Source: Azorhizobium oxalatiphilum
Lineage (GTDB): Bacteria; Pseudomonadota; Alphaproteobacteria; Rhizobiales; Xanthobacteraceae
Assembly (NCBI RefSeq): GCF_014635325.1
Contig: NZ_BMCT01000005.1
Location: 186,001-250,000 of the forward strand
DNA length: 64,000 nt
Direction of reading: 5' to 3'
The notes under the pieces were generated by a model. The model had not been told where the DNA came from. It worked only from the letters and a program-made list of their open reading frames with translations, and did no database searches. This document shows, piece after piece, positions 8,452-16,728 of the stretch (its first letter is position 1; each line of letters opens with the position of its first letter). Position numbers and translations under genes: made by a program.

Positions 8452-9254
8452 CCGACGCCCTACCGGAGCTGAAACGTCTCGAAGCGGTGCTTGCCGACCT
8501 GCCGCCCCTCGCCATCGCGGTGAGCGGCGGCGTGGATAGCATGACGCTGGCTTCCGTGGCGCATCGTGCGGCGCCGGGCGTGCATCTCATGATCCATGCG
8601 GTGTCCCCTGCCGTGCCCAGTGGCGCGGAGTCGCTTATTGAGCAGCACGCGGCAGCGGAGGGCTGGAGCCTGCGCCTGATCGACGCCGGTGAGCAGGACG
8701 ACCCGGCCTATCGTGCAAACCCCGTAAACCGTTGCTATTTCTGCAAGGCAAACCTCTACGGCACCATGCGCGCGGCCACCGACCGGCTCCTGGCGTCCGG
8801 CACCAATCTGGATGACCTGTCCGACCATCGCCCCGGCCTGCTGGCCGCCGGTGAGCATGATGTGGTGCATCCCTTCGTTGTCGCTGATATCGGGAAGGCG
8901 GGCATCCGCGCCATTGCCCGGCATTTCGGCTTTGAGGCTTTTGCCGAACTTCCGGCGCAGCCCTGCCTCGCCAGCCGCATCGAGACCGGCATTCCTATCG
9001 CCCTGCGCGATCTGTCCTTCATCGACCGCGCCGAGCGGACACTGCGCGCGCGCCTCGGGGCGGGTGAAACGCTGCGCGTGCGTGTCCGGCACAGCGGCGT
9101 GCAGCTGGAGATCGGCCGCGCGCTGGCGGCGGACGAGATGGCTGATGTCATGACCGCCATGGTGGAACTGTGCACGGCGGAAGACCGCCTGTTTTCCGGC
9201 ATCGCCGCCTATCGAACCGGTAGCGCTTTCCTGCGCGCGGAGGCGGCGGAATGA
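8448..9254 (+). CDS. larE: LarE ATP-dependent sulfur transferase
   Basis: 268 residues. A PP-loop SGGVDS at residues 26-31 activates the carboxylates of the LarB product by adenylylation so that sulfur can be added. Cysteines occur at 96 and 99 (NRCYFCK) and 173 (QPCLASR). The L. plantarum enzyme has only the last of these and sacrifices it as the sulfur donor. Homologues with all three bind a [4Fe-4S] cluster that can carry an extra sulfide and turn over catalytically, so this protein should be the cluster type. The ATG overlaps the larC stop by 4 bases and the stop overlaps the larB start by 4, so the three are translationally coupled. Confidence 0.95.
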   Translation: MTDALPELKRLEAVLADLPPLAIAVSGGVDSMTLASVAHRAAPGVHLMIHAVSPAVPSGAESLIEQHAAAEGWSLRLIDAGEQDDPAYRANPVNRCYFCKANLYGTMRAATDRLLASGTNLDDLSDHRPGLLAAGEHDVVHPFVVADIGKAGIRAIARHFGFEAFAELPAQPCLASRIETGIPIALRDLSFIDRAERTLRARLGAGETLRVRVRHSGVQLEIGRALAADEMADVMTAMVELCTAEDRLFSGIAAYRTGSAFLRAEAAE

Positions 9255-9907
9255 CCGAGGGCACCGCACGCATGGACTGGGCGCGCGATGCGCGTACGGG
9301 CTTGCCGGAGGCGGTCTATGCCGAGGGCAAGACCGTCGCGCAGCTCATCGCTATCCTGAGCGAAGCGGCAGCGCAGGATCGCCCGCTGCTGCTGACCAGA
9401 CTGGCGACTTCACGCCTGGCGGATTTGCCGCCGGACCTGCGCGCTAATCTCGATCACGATGCGCTGTCGCAGACGGCTATCTTCGGCACACCGCCTCAAC
9501 CTGCGGCGGCAGGTGTCACGGTGGTCTGCGCGGGGCTCGCCGACATGCCCGTGGTGGGCGAGGCGGTGCGTACGCTGGCCTTCTCGGGCGTCCGGGCTCA
9601 GGTGGTCACGGACGTAGGCGTCGCCGGCTTGTGGCGGCTTCTGGAGCGGTTGGACGAATTGCGTGCGGCGCGCATCATCATCGCCGTAGCGGGCATGGAG
9701 GGGGCGCTCTTCAGCGTTCTCGCCGGCCTCGTGTCCGCGCCCATCATCGCCGTTCCGACATCGGTTGGGCATGGCGTGGCGACGGGCGGCCATGTGGCGC
9801 TGAACTCGGCGCTGGCCAGTTGTGCGCCGGGCCTCGTCACCGTCAACATCGACAATGGCTTCGGAGCCGCCCAGTCGGCCCTGCGCATTCTGCACGCTGG
9901 CCGTTAG
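9251..9907 (+). CDS. larB: LarB carboxylase/hydrolase of pincer cofactor synthesis
   Basis: 218 residues. LarB carboxylates the pyridinium ring of nicotinic acid adenine dinucleotide and releases AMP, the first committed step of the pincer cofactor. The N-terminus has R.GLPEAVYAEGKT, and the C-terminal half resembles the PurE/AIR carboxylase fold, with VVCAGLADMPV..EA and the family ending GHGVATGGHVALNSALASC followed by VNIDNGFGAA. Slightly shorter than many family members but with all blocks present. It is the last gene of the tctCBA-larA-like-larCEB run; a paired-hairpin element follows directly. Confidence 0.95.
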   Translation: MTEGTARMDWARDARTGLPEAVYAEGKTVAQLIAILSEAAAQDRPLLLTRLATSRLADLPPDLRANLDHDALSQTAIFGTPPQPAAAGVTVVCAGLADMPVVGEAVRTLAFSGVRAQVVTDVGVAGLWRLLERLDELRAARIIIAVAGMEGALFSVLAGLVSAPIIAVPTSVGHGVATGGHVALNSALASCAPGLVTVNIDNGFGAAQSALRILHAGR

Positions 9908-9910
9908 AGC

Positions 9911-10006
9911 ATGTCCGGCTTTGATTGCTCCGCAATCCAAGCCGCAAGACATTCTCTATCAAAGACTTGGAGCGCTTCAGCGTTTCCATGAAACGATGAA
10001 GCGCTC
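9911..10006. repeat. Paired-hairpin intergenic repeat element after larB
   Basis: Two adjacent imperfect palindromes. The first pairs GGCTTTGATTG (9917-9927) with CAATCCAAGCC (9933-9943), one mismatch and 5-base loop, flanked by ATGTC/GACAT. The second pairs GAGCGCTTCAGCGTTTC (9970-9986) with GAAACGATGAAGCGCTC (9990-10006), one mismatch and a CAT loop. The second arm resembles short palindromes that recur between genes in many Hyphomicrobiales genomes. Its position just past the operon end suggests mRNA 3' protection or termination. The rest of the gap to 10117 shows nothing. Confidence 0.6.
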
Positions 10007-10117
10007 TAGGGACCGAGTGATTGACTCAATTCGGCCGTGCTGACGTTCCCCCTGCCTTTATCCGGCGCGGTGAGTTCGCCCTGACGGTTTGTTCTGGGTC
10101 ATGCCTGAGCAAGCGAA

Positions 10118-10795
10118 TTAAAGGGTGCGGCGTGCGGGCTCCGCGCGCCCGAGGGCAATCATGTCCTCGTTTTCGAGAATGGGCTTCGGGGCAAGGCCCT
10201 TTGCCGCCGCAACCATGGCGCGGCCCAGTTCTTCGCTGGTGATGATCAGGTGAGGCGCGAGTGCCGTCACCAGCGGCCAGAAGGGGGACATCAACGCCAG
10301 GAAAAGGTCGCCGCCACGGCTCCTGGAGCGCTCGCGGTGGAGCGGACGCAGAATGCCGAGCCTGAACATGACGGCATTCGGAAACAGGGCCAGAAGGGCG
10401 GTCTCGGTACGAGCCTTGACGCGCGCCCACATCGATTTGCCCAGCCCGGCACCGCGCGCCGAAATGTACAGAAACCGCATCTCCGGATTGCCGCGCGCAA
10501 GCGCTTGACCCCATGCGACCGTCAAGTCGTGCGTAATTCGCGAATAGTCCGGCTCATCTTTGCCCAGAGACGATGTCCCGAGGCAGAACATGCAAACGTC
10601 GTAGCCTGAAATCTGGTTCGAGACAGCATCCGGGCAAAACATATCTGCTGGAACCAGATCGCTGACCTTGGAATGAAGGATATTCGACGGCGAGCGACCG
10701 ATGGCGAGAATTTGGACCACGTGAGGGTCGAGCAGGCATTCTCGAACGACGCTCTGCCCGACCATGCCTGTCGCGCCGAAAATGATGACCTTCAT
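10118..10795 (-). CDS. NAD(P)-binding Rossmann protein, atypical short-chain dehydrogenase/epimerase type
   Basis: About 225 residues starting MKVIIFGATGMVGQSVVREC, a Rossmann GxxGxxG dinucleotide-binding motif. A later FLYISARGAG segment fits the position of the catalytic-domain strand in HTATIP2/YwnB-like proteins, but no classic YxxxK is obvious. The start ATG at 10795-10793 is 5 bases after AGGAAG (read on the minus strand); an ATG 7 codons upstream lacks a binding site. It stands alone between convergent larB and a TetR remnant. A lost divergent TetR regulator may once have controlled it. Substrate unknown. Confidence 0.75.
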   Translation of the reverse strand: MKVIIFGATGMVGQSVVRECLLDPHVVQILAIGRSPSNILHSKVSDLVPADMFCPDAVSNQISGYDVCMFCLGTSSLGKDEPDYSRITHDLTVAWGQALARGNPEMRFLYISARGAGLGKSMWARVKARTETALLALFPNAVMFRLGILRPLHRERSRSRGGDLFLALMSPFWPLVTALAPHLIITSEELGRAMVAAAKGLAPKPILENEDMIALGRAEPARRTL

Positions 10796-10870
10796 ACCAT
10801 CTTCCTGAAATTTCATATGCGTGTGGGGCTGCGGGACATCTCACCTGCTAGGATACGGGCTCGCATATAA

Positions 10871-11116
10871 GGTCGCAAAGGCGACGAAGCTGTGAGTGCA
10901 TCGTTCGCAGCAAGCTGGCGGGAGCGATTTGAGCGGGCTTATGTGATGCTGGACCGCGCTGTGTTGCGCGGTGAGCTGCCGGCTACGATTTCGCGGGAGG
11001 ATTTGATGCAGGCTCCTGTCGCGCCGGCATGGTTTCGCTCCTTCGTGAGCCATATGCCGATGGACAAGGAGTTCGCCCGAAAGACGACTGCGGACGTCCT
11101 CAAGCTCGCGCGTTGA
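10871..11116 (+). pseudogene. C-terminal remnant of a TetR-family regulator
   Basis: The frame is open from just after a TAA at 10868-10870. Residues from the GTG at 10892 include LDRAVLRGELPATISREDL and a later PAWFRSFVSHMPMD, which match the C-terminal ligand domain of TetR regulators (RGELP...DL...P..FR). No helix-turn-helix lies upstream: that space is taken by the start of the divergent NAD(P)-binding gene. The gene therefore looks truncated, probably a remnant of the regulator of that neighbour. A short independent protein from the GTG cannot be ruled out. Confidence 0.6.
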
Positions 11117-11246
11117 GCGAGGCGACCTTCGCGGACATGGAAAGGGGGTTGCCCGGGTCGGGGAAGCGCCCGTGTCGGGTGGGAGTTCTGATCTGAGGCG
11201 ATAGATCGAAGCTCTCTCTTCCGCTCCCGATCTGCCTTACCCGGAT

Positions 11247-12095
11247 TCAGCGGGTTTCGGGCCGGGATGGCCGATCTTCGGTATTGCTCTTCTCGTCCAT
11301 CTCCGCGCCTTGACACGCCAGCGCGACGGCGGCGGCGACTTCGCACAGTGTCCGGCCGTGGGCGAGGATGGCGTTGTCGAGGGAGAGCGCTGCGCGGATC
11401 CAGATCATGGACACGACCGCCTCGACGCGCGCCTCGATGATGACCGGGACCGCGATGCTGTTGGTCCTGGGCCGGAATTCACCGCCGTCCCGCGCCGCGA
11501 TCCCGCGCTGCCGGGTCTGGTCGAGGATGCGCGAGAGCCACGCCTCCTCAAGAAAGGGGCGGTCCTCCGGATCGTCGATGCGGCGCAGATGGTCGAGGAT
11601 CGCGGTGCGTTCCTCCGGTGGGCAGAAGCCGAGATAGGCGCGACCGGCAGAGGTCCGCAGCATGGGCAGCCGATAGCCGATCATCCCGCGGTCGATGGAC
11701 AGTGGGCTGCGCGCGTGCGTGGTCTCCTGGATCACCATGGCGGCATTGTCATAGACCGTCAGATCGAGCGGCCAGACAAGGCGCGGCGCATATTGCCCGA
11801 AGATGGGACCTGCCGCCTGGCAGACGCGCGAATGGGCGACGTAGCTGTCGCCGAGGCTGGCCGCCAGCCGCGTGACCCGCACCTGTGCGGAGGAGGCGGA
11901 AAACGCGATATAGCCTTCCTCCTCCAGCGTCTGCAGCAGCCGGTAGACCGTGGGCCGGGGAATATCGAGGGCCCGGGCGATATCGGCGACGCCGGTGCTG
12001 CCCACCGCATTGACATGGCGCAGCACCGCGAGGCCGCGCCGCAGGGCACGCACGCCATCGCTCTTCTCCTGCGGGGAGCCGCTGGTGTCGGGCAT
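11247..12095 (-). CDS. IclR-family regulator, MhpR-like
   Basis: 282 residues. The N-terminal winged helix (about residues 14-75) has the IclR pattern LRRGLAVLRHVN....STGVADIARALDIPRPTVYRLLQTLEEEGY. The C-terminal effector domain includes RSPLSIDRGMIGYRLPMLRT and GRAYLGF, close to MhpR-type activators of hydroxyphenylpropionate degradation. It sits at the downstream end of the aromatic cluster on the same strand as the hydrolase and hydroxylase genes, so it likely activates them in response to an aromatic acid. The gap 11117-11246 shows nothing. Confidence 0.9.
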   Translation of the reverse strand: MPDTSGSPQEKSDGVRALRRGLAVLRHVNAVGSTGVADIARALDIPRPTVYRLLQTLEEEGYIAFSASSAQVRVTRLAASLGDSYVAHSRVCQAAGPIFGQYAPRLVWPLDLTVYDNAAMVIQETTHARSPLSIDRGMIGYRLPMLRTSAGRAYLGFCPPEERTAILDHLRRIDDPEDRPFLEEAWLSRILDQTRQRGIAARDGGEFRPRTNSIAVPVIIEARVEAVVSMIWIRAALSLDNAILAHGRTLCEVAAAVALACQGAEMDEKSNTEDRPSRPETR

Positions 12096-12196
12096 TTCCT
12101 CATCCTGCCGGCTGGAGCCGATCTCACTGCGTGCAGTCTAGGAAAATGATCGCGCCGTGCCCAGCAGCCTGCGGGCACGGCGCGATGCTTGCCCCC

Positions 12197-13039
12197 TCAG
12201 TGCTCGGCCACGACGGGATTGCGCAGGATGCCGATGCCGCTGACCTCCACTTCCACCACGTCGCCATTCTTCATGAACAGCTTCGGCGTGCGCCGCGCGC
12301 CCACCCCGCCGGGCGTGCCGGAGACGATCACGTCGCCGGGCAGCAGCGGCAGGATGGTGGAGGTGTAGGCGATCAGCGTGGGGATGGGGGTGATCATGAG
12401 ATCCACCGTGGTCCGCTGCACCTGCTCGCCATTGAGCCGCGTGGTGAGCGTGAGAACAGTCGGATCGGGGATCTCGTCGGCACTGACCATCCAGGGGCCG
12501 AAGCCTCCGGTGGCCGCGAAGGTCTTGCCCGGCATGAATTGTGAGGTGTGCCGCTGCCAGTCGCGGACGCTGCCGTCATTGTAGCAGGCATATCCCGCCA
12601 CATGGGACAGCGCATCCGCTTCCGAGATCCGGCGGCCGGGCTTGCCGATGATGACCGCAAGCTCACCTTCATAGTCGAATTCGTCGGATTCCAGCGGCTT
12701 GACCATTGCCTCGCCCGAACCGACCTGACTGCCCGGATAGCGCGCGAACAGCATGGGATTGGGAGTGACCGTGCGCCCGGTCTCATTCACATGGTCATGA
12801 TAGTTCAGGCCCACGCAGACGATCTTGTCCGGGTCCGGAATGACCGGGCCGAGCACCACATCCGCAAGCGCATAGTCGGCGCTGGCCTCCGAGACAGCAG
12901 CGGCCCGCTCAAGTCCTCCGGCGATGAAGGTACGCAGGGTCGGCGCGTCCGGGAAGCGGCTGGAGAGATCGACCAGACCCTGATCGGTGACAAGGCCATA
13001 GCTGGGGCGGCCGGCGTGGGTGAAGGAGGCGAACTTCAT
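12197..13039 (-). CDS. Fumarylacetoacetate hydrolase (FAH)-family protein
   Basis: About 280 residues from the ATG at 13039. The small N-terminal domain starts MKFASFTHAGRPSYGLVTDQ. The catalytic FAH domain follows with VCVGLNYHDHVNETGR, the acidic metal-site region EFDYEGELAVIIGKPGR, and PGDVIVSGTPGGVG near the end. Family members hydrolyse C-C bonds of acylpyruvates or fumarylpyruvates, or hydrate/isomerise ring-cleavage products, using Mg or Mn. Next to a hydroxylase and an extradiol dioxygenase, the natural role is processing the ring-opened product. The frame is open further upstream, but the family N-terminus and the ATG agree. Confidence 0.92.
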   Translation of the reverse strand: MKFASFTHAGRPSYGLVTDQGLVDLSSRFPDAPTLRTFIAGGLERAAAVSEASADYALADVVLGPVIPDPDKIVCVGLNYHDHVNETGRTVTPNPMLFARYPGSQVGSGEAMVKPLESDEFDYEGELAVIIGKPGRRISEADALSHVAGYACYNDGSVRDWQRHTSQFMPGKTFAATGGFGPWMVSADEIPDPTVLTLTTRLNGEQVQRTTVDLMITPIPTLIAYTSTILPLLPGDVIVSGTPGGVGARRTPKLFMKNGDVVEVEVSGIGILRNPVVAEH

Positions 13040-13097
13040 GGGGCGGACCTTTTCCTTGGGGGTCTCGTTGGGGCGGTGCGAAGAGGGACGGGGGTGA

Positions 13098-14627
13098 TCA
13101 GGCGGCGGAGGCCTGCGCGGGCCGGTAGGGCGCCAGCACATTGGCCAGAGCTGCCAGTTCGCCATCGTCGCTGGCCGCGCCGGCCACATAGCGGTCGGGG
13201 CGGATGAGGAGGGCGCAGGCGCGGGCATCCGACAGGATCGGGGCGATGTCCGGGCCGTCGGCCTCGGTCACGACGGTGATGTCCGCCTGCCTGAAGCACT
13301 GGCGCGTGCTCTCGCCCGCGCTTTTCCAGAGCGCGTCACGGGCGAGCAAGGCGAAGCCGTAGCCGACCGCGGTATCGAGCCCGCGCCCGTCATCGAGGCG
13401 CGGCTGGGGACTGCGGGTGCCGCTGAGATCGGCCCGCCCGATGGCGAGGCCCGGCCCGAGGCGAGGTTCGCGGCTGCGCAGCCGCACCACACCGTCCGCA
13501 TCCCGGAAGGCGGCATTGAGCGCTGCTTCAGTACCGCAGGTGTTGATCAGCCCGCCGAGGCGGACGGCGGTCTCGATATAGGCGCGCACGTCCGGTGCAC
13601 GTTCGCTCTGATAGGTGTCGAGCAGGGCATCGCAGGTGCGGTCCTGCACGACGGCGGCCAGCTTCCAGGCGAGGTTGGCCGCGTCGCGGATGCCGGCGCA
13701 CATGCCCTGGCCCATGAAGGGCGGCGTCTGGTGCGCGGCATCGCCGGCCAGCAGCAGGCGGCCGGCGCGCCATGCCCGTGCGACGGCGGAATGGAAGGTA
13801 TAGACGGCCGCCCGTTCCAGCTCGGCCTCATCGGGGCTGAGCCAGCGCGCAAGAAGGCCCCAGACCTTCTGCGGATTGACCATGGCGCGGCCATCCTCCT
13901 CCGGCAGCACGGTGATCTCCCATCGCCGCCGGTCGCCGGGGCCGCGCACATAGGTGGCGGGCCGCGCGGGGTCGCAATACTGGATGGTGTGGTCGCCCAG
14001 CTCCGGCTTCGGCCGGCGCAGCACCGCGTCCACCACCAGCCAGCGTTCGTGAAAGCCGAGGTCGTCCATGGAGGCGCCGATGAAGCGCCGCACCAGCGAG
14101 CGGGCACCGTCGCAGCCCACCACATAGCGCGCCCGCGCCTGCCGGAGCGTGCCGGTGTCCAGTTCCTCATAGCCGATGACGACGTCCTCGCCGGTGTCGG
14201 TGAAGGCGAAGGCATCGCAGCGGGTCCGGGTCTGGACGTTGGGAAAGCGTGACAGCCCCGCGCGGAGGATGCGCTCCAGATCCGGCTGGTGGAAGCGGTA
14301 GCTGGCGTGCCAGCCCTGCGGGCCGACATCCTGCGGGCGGGGCCAGTCCATCAGCAGGGCGCCGTCCGCATCCACGAAGCGCATGCCGGGATTGACGCGC
14401 GTGCAGGGGAGGATGTCCTGCGCCAGACCGATGGTCTGGAACACCCGCATCACCTCGTCGTCGAAATGCACGGCGCGCGGCAGATGATAGGCTTCGGTCT
14501 CGCGTTCGAGCACCAAAGTGGAGATGCCCTGGAGGCCGAGCAGGTTGGCGAGGGTTGCGCCCACAGGGCCAAGGCCGATGATGGCGATGTCGAACTGATC
14601 TGCGGATTTCGAGCGGTTCTCGATCAT
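13098..14627 (-). CDS. FAD-dependent aromatic hydroxylase, MhpA-like
   Basis: About 509 residues. The N-terminal FAD dinucleotide motif is DIAIIGLGPVGATLANLLG. A central YVVGCDGARSLVRR (DG motif) and a later LLLAGDAAHQTPPFMGQGMC (GD motif) mark a class A flavoprotein monooxygenase of the PheA/MhpA group. It probably hydroxylates a phenolic ring next to an existing hydroxyl, producing a catechol for the neighbouring dioxygenase, at the cost of NAD(P)H and O2. The ATG at 14627 has GGGAGGAC just upstream on the minus strand. It is divergent from the BKACE gene, with about 170 bases between the starts. Confidence 0.92.
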   Translation of the reverse strand: MIENRSKSADQFDIAIIGLGPVGATLANLLGLQGISTLVLERETEAYHLPRAVHFDDEVMRVFQTIGLAQDILPCTRVNPGMRFVDADGALLMDWPRPQDVGPQGWHASYRFHQPDLERILRAGLSRFPNVQTRTRCDAFAFTDTGEDVVIGYEELDTGTLRQARARYVVGCDGARSLVRRFIGASMDDLGFHERWLVVDAVLRRPKPELGDHTIQYCDPARPATYVRGPGDRRRWEITVLPEEDGRAMVNPQKVWGLLARWLSPDEAELERAAVYTFHSAVARAWRAGRLLLAGDAAHQTPPFMGQGMCAGIRDAANLAWKLAAVVQDRTCDALLDTYQSERAPDVRAYIETAVRLGGLINTCGTEAALNAAFRDADGVVRLRSREPRLGPGLAIGRADLSGTRSPQPRLDDGRGLDTAVGYGFALLARDALWKSAGESTRQCFRQADITVVTEADGPDIAPILSDARACALLIRPDRYVAGAASDDGELAALANVLAPYRPAQASAA

Positions 14628-14799
14628 CGCGTCCTCCCGGCTTTTGTCGCGTTTCCGGAAGCGACAGATCCCAGAGGCGCGGCCGCGCATCAACGCGGCC
14701 GAGCGGAATGTCCGTCAGGCGGACAGGCCTGTCCGGGGGCAGGCAAGGGGAGCGGAGCGGCGGCTAGAGAAGATGAATACGGATCAGAGGCGAGGTTTC

Positions 14800-15612
14800 A
14801 TGCGGCCCATTCTCATCATGTCGGCGATCAACGGCGCGCGTCGCACGCGGGCCGATCATCCGGCGCTGCCCATGTCGGCACTGGACATCGCCACCGAAAG
14901 CCTGCGCTGCGGGGCAGCCGGCGCCACGGCCATTCACCTGCACGTGCGGGATGAGGCGGGGCGGCACAGCCTCGATGCGGGCCGATACCGTGAGGTGCTT
15001 GCGGAGATCCGGGCGCGCGGTGGCGATACGCCGATCCTTCAGGTGACGACGGAGGCCGTGGGCCTCTATACGCCGGCCGAGCAGATGGCGATGGTGCGCG
15101 CGGTGCGGCCGGAAGCCTTCTCGGTGGCGGTGCGCGAATTGTTCGGCGACGCGGGCATGGTCGATGCCGCCGCGACCTTCCTCGCGGAATGCGCCGAAGC
15201 CGGCATGGCCGTGCAGTACATCCTGTACGATCCGGAAGACGTGCAGCGCTTCGATGCGCTGCTGGAGGCGGGCACCATCCCGCGCGGGAACGCCGCGCAG
15301 CTCTTCGTGCTCGGCCGTTATGACACCGGCCTGCCCTCCGAGCCGGCCTCCATCCTGCGCTTTCTCGCCGCCCGCAGGCATGCCCTCGACTGGAGTGTCT
15401 GCGCCTTCGGCCCGGCGGAAGCCGCCTGCTGCATGGCGGCCGCACTGCTGGGCGGGGACGTGCGCATGGGGTTCGAGAACAACCTCCACCTGCCGGACGG
15501 GCGGGTGGCCCCCGACAATGCGGCGCTGGTCGCGCATTTCGTGGCTGCTGCGGCGACGCTGGGCCTCACGCCGCTCACCTTGCCGGAGGCACGCGGACGG
15601 ATGGGGCTGTAG
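14800..15612 (+). CDS. BKACE (DUF849) beta-keto acid cleavage enzyme
   Basis: 270 residues from the ATG at 14800, with GAGGCGAGG 5-14 bases upstream. TIM-barrel family that condenses a beta-keto acid with acetyl-CoA to give acetoacetate and a new CoA ester. The metal histidines are seen in TAIHLHVRD (His46, His48), and a GFENNLHLPDG segment near residue 225 supplies the conserved glutamate. It is the only plus-strand gene inside the aromatic cluster, wedged between the hydroxylase and dioxygenase genes, and ends 6 bases before the convergent dioxygenase stop. It likely handles a beta-keto acid formed after ring cleavage, but its exact substrate is not predictable here. Confidence 0.92.
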   Translation: MRPILIMSAINGARRTRADHPALPMSALDIATESLRCGAAGATAIHLHVRDEAGRHSLDAGRYREVLAEIRARGGDTPILQVTTEAVGLYTPAEQMAMVRAVRPEAFSVAVRELFGDAGMVDAAATFLAECAEAGMAVQYILYDPEDVQRFDALLEAGTIPRGNAAQLFVLGRYDTGLPSEPASILRFLAARRHALDWSVCAFGPAEAACCMAAALLGGDVRMGFENNLHLPDGRVAPDNAALVAHFVAAAATLGLTPLTLPEARGRMGL

Positions 15613-15618
15613 GGCGGC

Positions 15619-16587
15619 TCAGCCGCCGAGCTGCCCATACAGCCAGGGGCAATCCACCACCTCCGGTGCCCGGATGCCCCTGGCGGCGGCGTCGAGGCGC
15701 ATCTGGCGGAGCCGGGCGCGCGGCTCCTCGGGCAGGTAGAGCCGCTCGTGCCCCCAGAAACTGGGGCCGGCGAAGGTCTCGTGCGGCTCCCAGCTCGGCG
15801 GGTCGATGACGCGGCCGCCCCAGCCATTCTCGACGAAGAAGCCGGAGGGCGAGTTGGCGTAGAAGGAGGTCATGAAGTCGTTGGTGTGGCGGCCGAGCGT
15901 ATAGGCGATCCGCCCGTCCTCAAGCTGGGCGAGATCATAGCCCTGGCCCACATCGTCGAGATTGGCGAACTCCACCATGAAGTGATGGAAGCCGTTCTGG
16001 CCCGAACCCACCATGGCGAAGCTGTGGTGCCGGCCGTTCACATGGAAGAAATAAAGCGGATAGGGCGTCAGGCCATAGTCGCTCACATGGAACCCCAGCA
16101 CGTCGCGGTAGAAGGGCAGCAGCGCGTCGATGTGGACGGCGTGCAGCACGGCATGGCCCATGCCGAGCGCGCCGGTGCGGAAGCCGGAAATGGGCCGGCC
16201 GGGCACGAAGGGATCGCTCGCCCGCATGGGATTGAAGAACAGTTCGACGCTGTTGCCGTCCGGATCATTAAAGGTGATCATCTCTTCAACAAAGCGCTGG
16301 TCGGCGAATGCGCGCGGGGCGCGGCGCACGGGAAAGCCGGCGGCCTCGATCCGCGCACCGAAGGTGTCGAGATCGGCCTTCTCCTCCACTTCCCAGCCCA
16401 TGGCCGCCAGCACGGGGCCGGGTTCGTCCACCACGAACAGGCGCTGGCGCAGGTCGTCCATGCGGAAGGTGGACTGGGCTTTCGAGACATCGACAGCCTG
16501 CATGGCGAGAAGGCCGGAGGCGAAGGCGTGCCAGTCGCTCATCCTGTCCGAGCGGATGCCGAGATAGCCGAGCGCGATGATGCCCAT
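15619..16587 (-). CDS. Type I extradiol ring-cleavage dioxygenase (VOC family)
   Basis: 322 residues with two VOC modules. The N-terminal one (about 3-120) is structural; the C-terminal one has the Fe(II) ligands His145 in MGHAVLHA, a histidine of the FHHFMVEF segment (201/202) and Glu253 in GFFVENG, matching the 2-His-1-Glu pattern of BphC-type enzymes. It cleaves a catechol ring beside one hydroxyl with O2. The start MGIIALGYLGI follows the family; the frame extends upstream without a protein-like sequence. It pairs with the MhpA-like hydroxylase and the FAH hydrolase as a meta-cleavage pathway. Confidence 0.93.
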   Translation of the reverse strand: MGIIALGYLGIRSDRMSDWHAFASGLLAMQAVDVSKAQSTFRMDDLRQRLFVVDEPGPVLAAMGWEVEEKADLDTFGARIEAAGFPVRRAPRAFADQRFVEEMITFNDPDGNSVELFFNPMRASDPFVPGRPISGFRTGALGMGHAVLHAVHIDALLPFYRDVLGFHVSDYGLTPYPLYFFHVNGRHHSFAMVGSGQNGFHHFMVEFANLDDVGQGYDLAQLEDGRIAYTLGRHTNDFMTSFYANSPSGFFVENGWGGRVIDPPSWEPHETFAGPSFWGHERLYLPEEPRARLRQMRLDAAARGIRAPEVVDCPWLYGQLGG

Positions 16588-16728
16588 GGCGTGTTCCTTC
16601 CTGCCGTCGTGTGTGAGACTGGCCGGGCGGCGGTCGCATGCGGCGCTCCGGGCCTGCTCTTCTTCATAAGGGCAACAGGCGGGCATCGTCGCCCGCCTGC
16701 GCCGGACTGTCCGTGGGGCGGACAGCCG

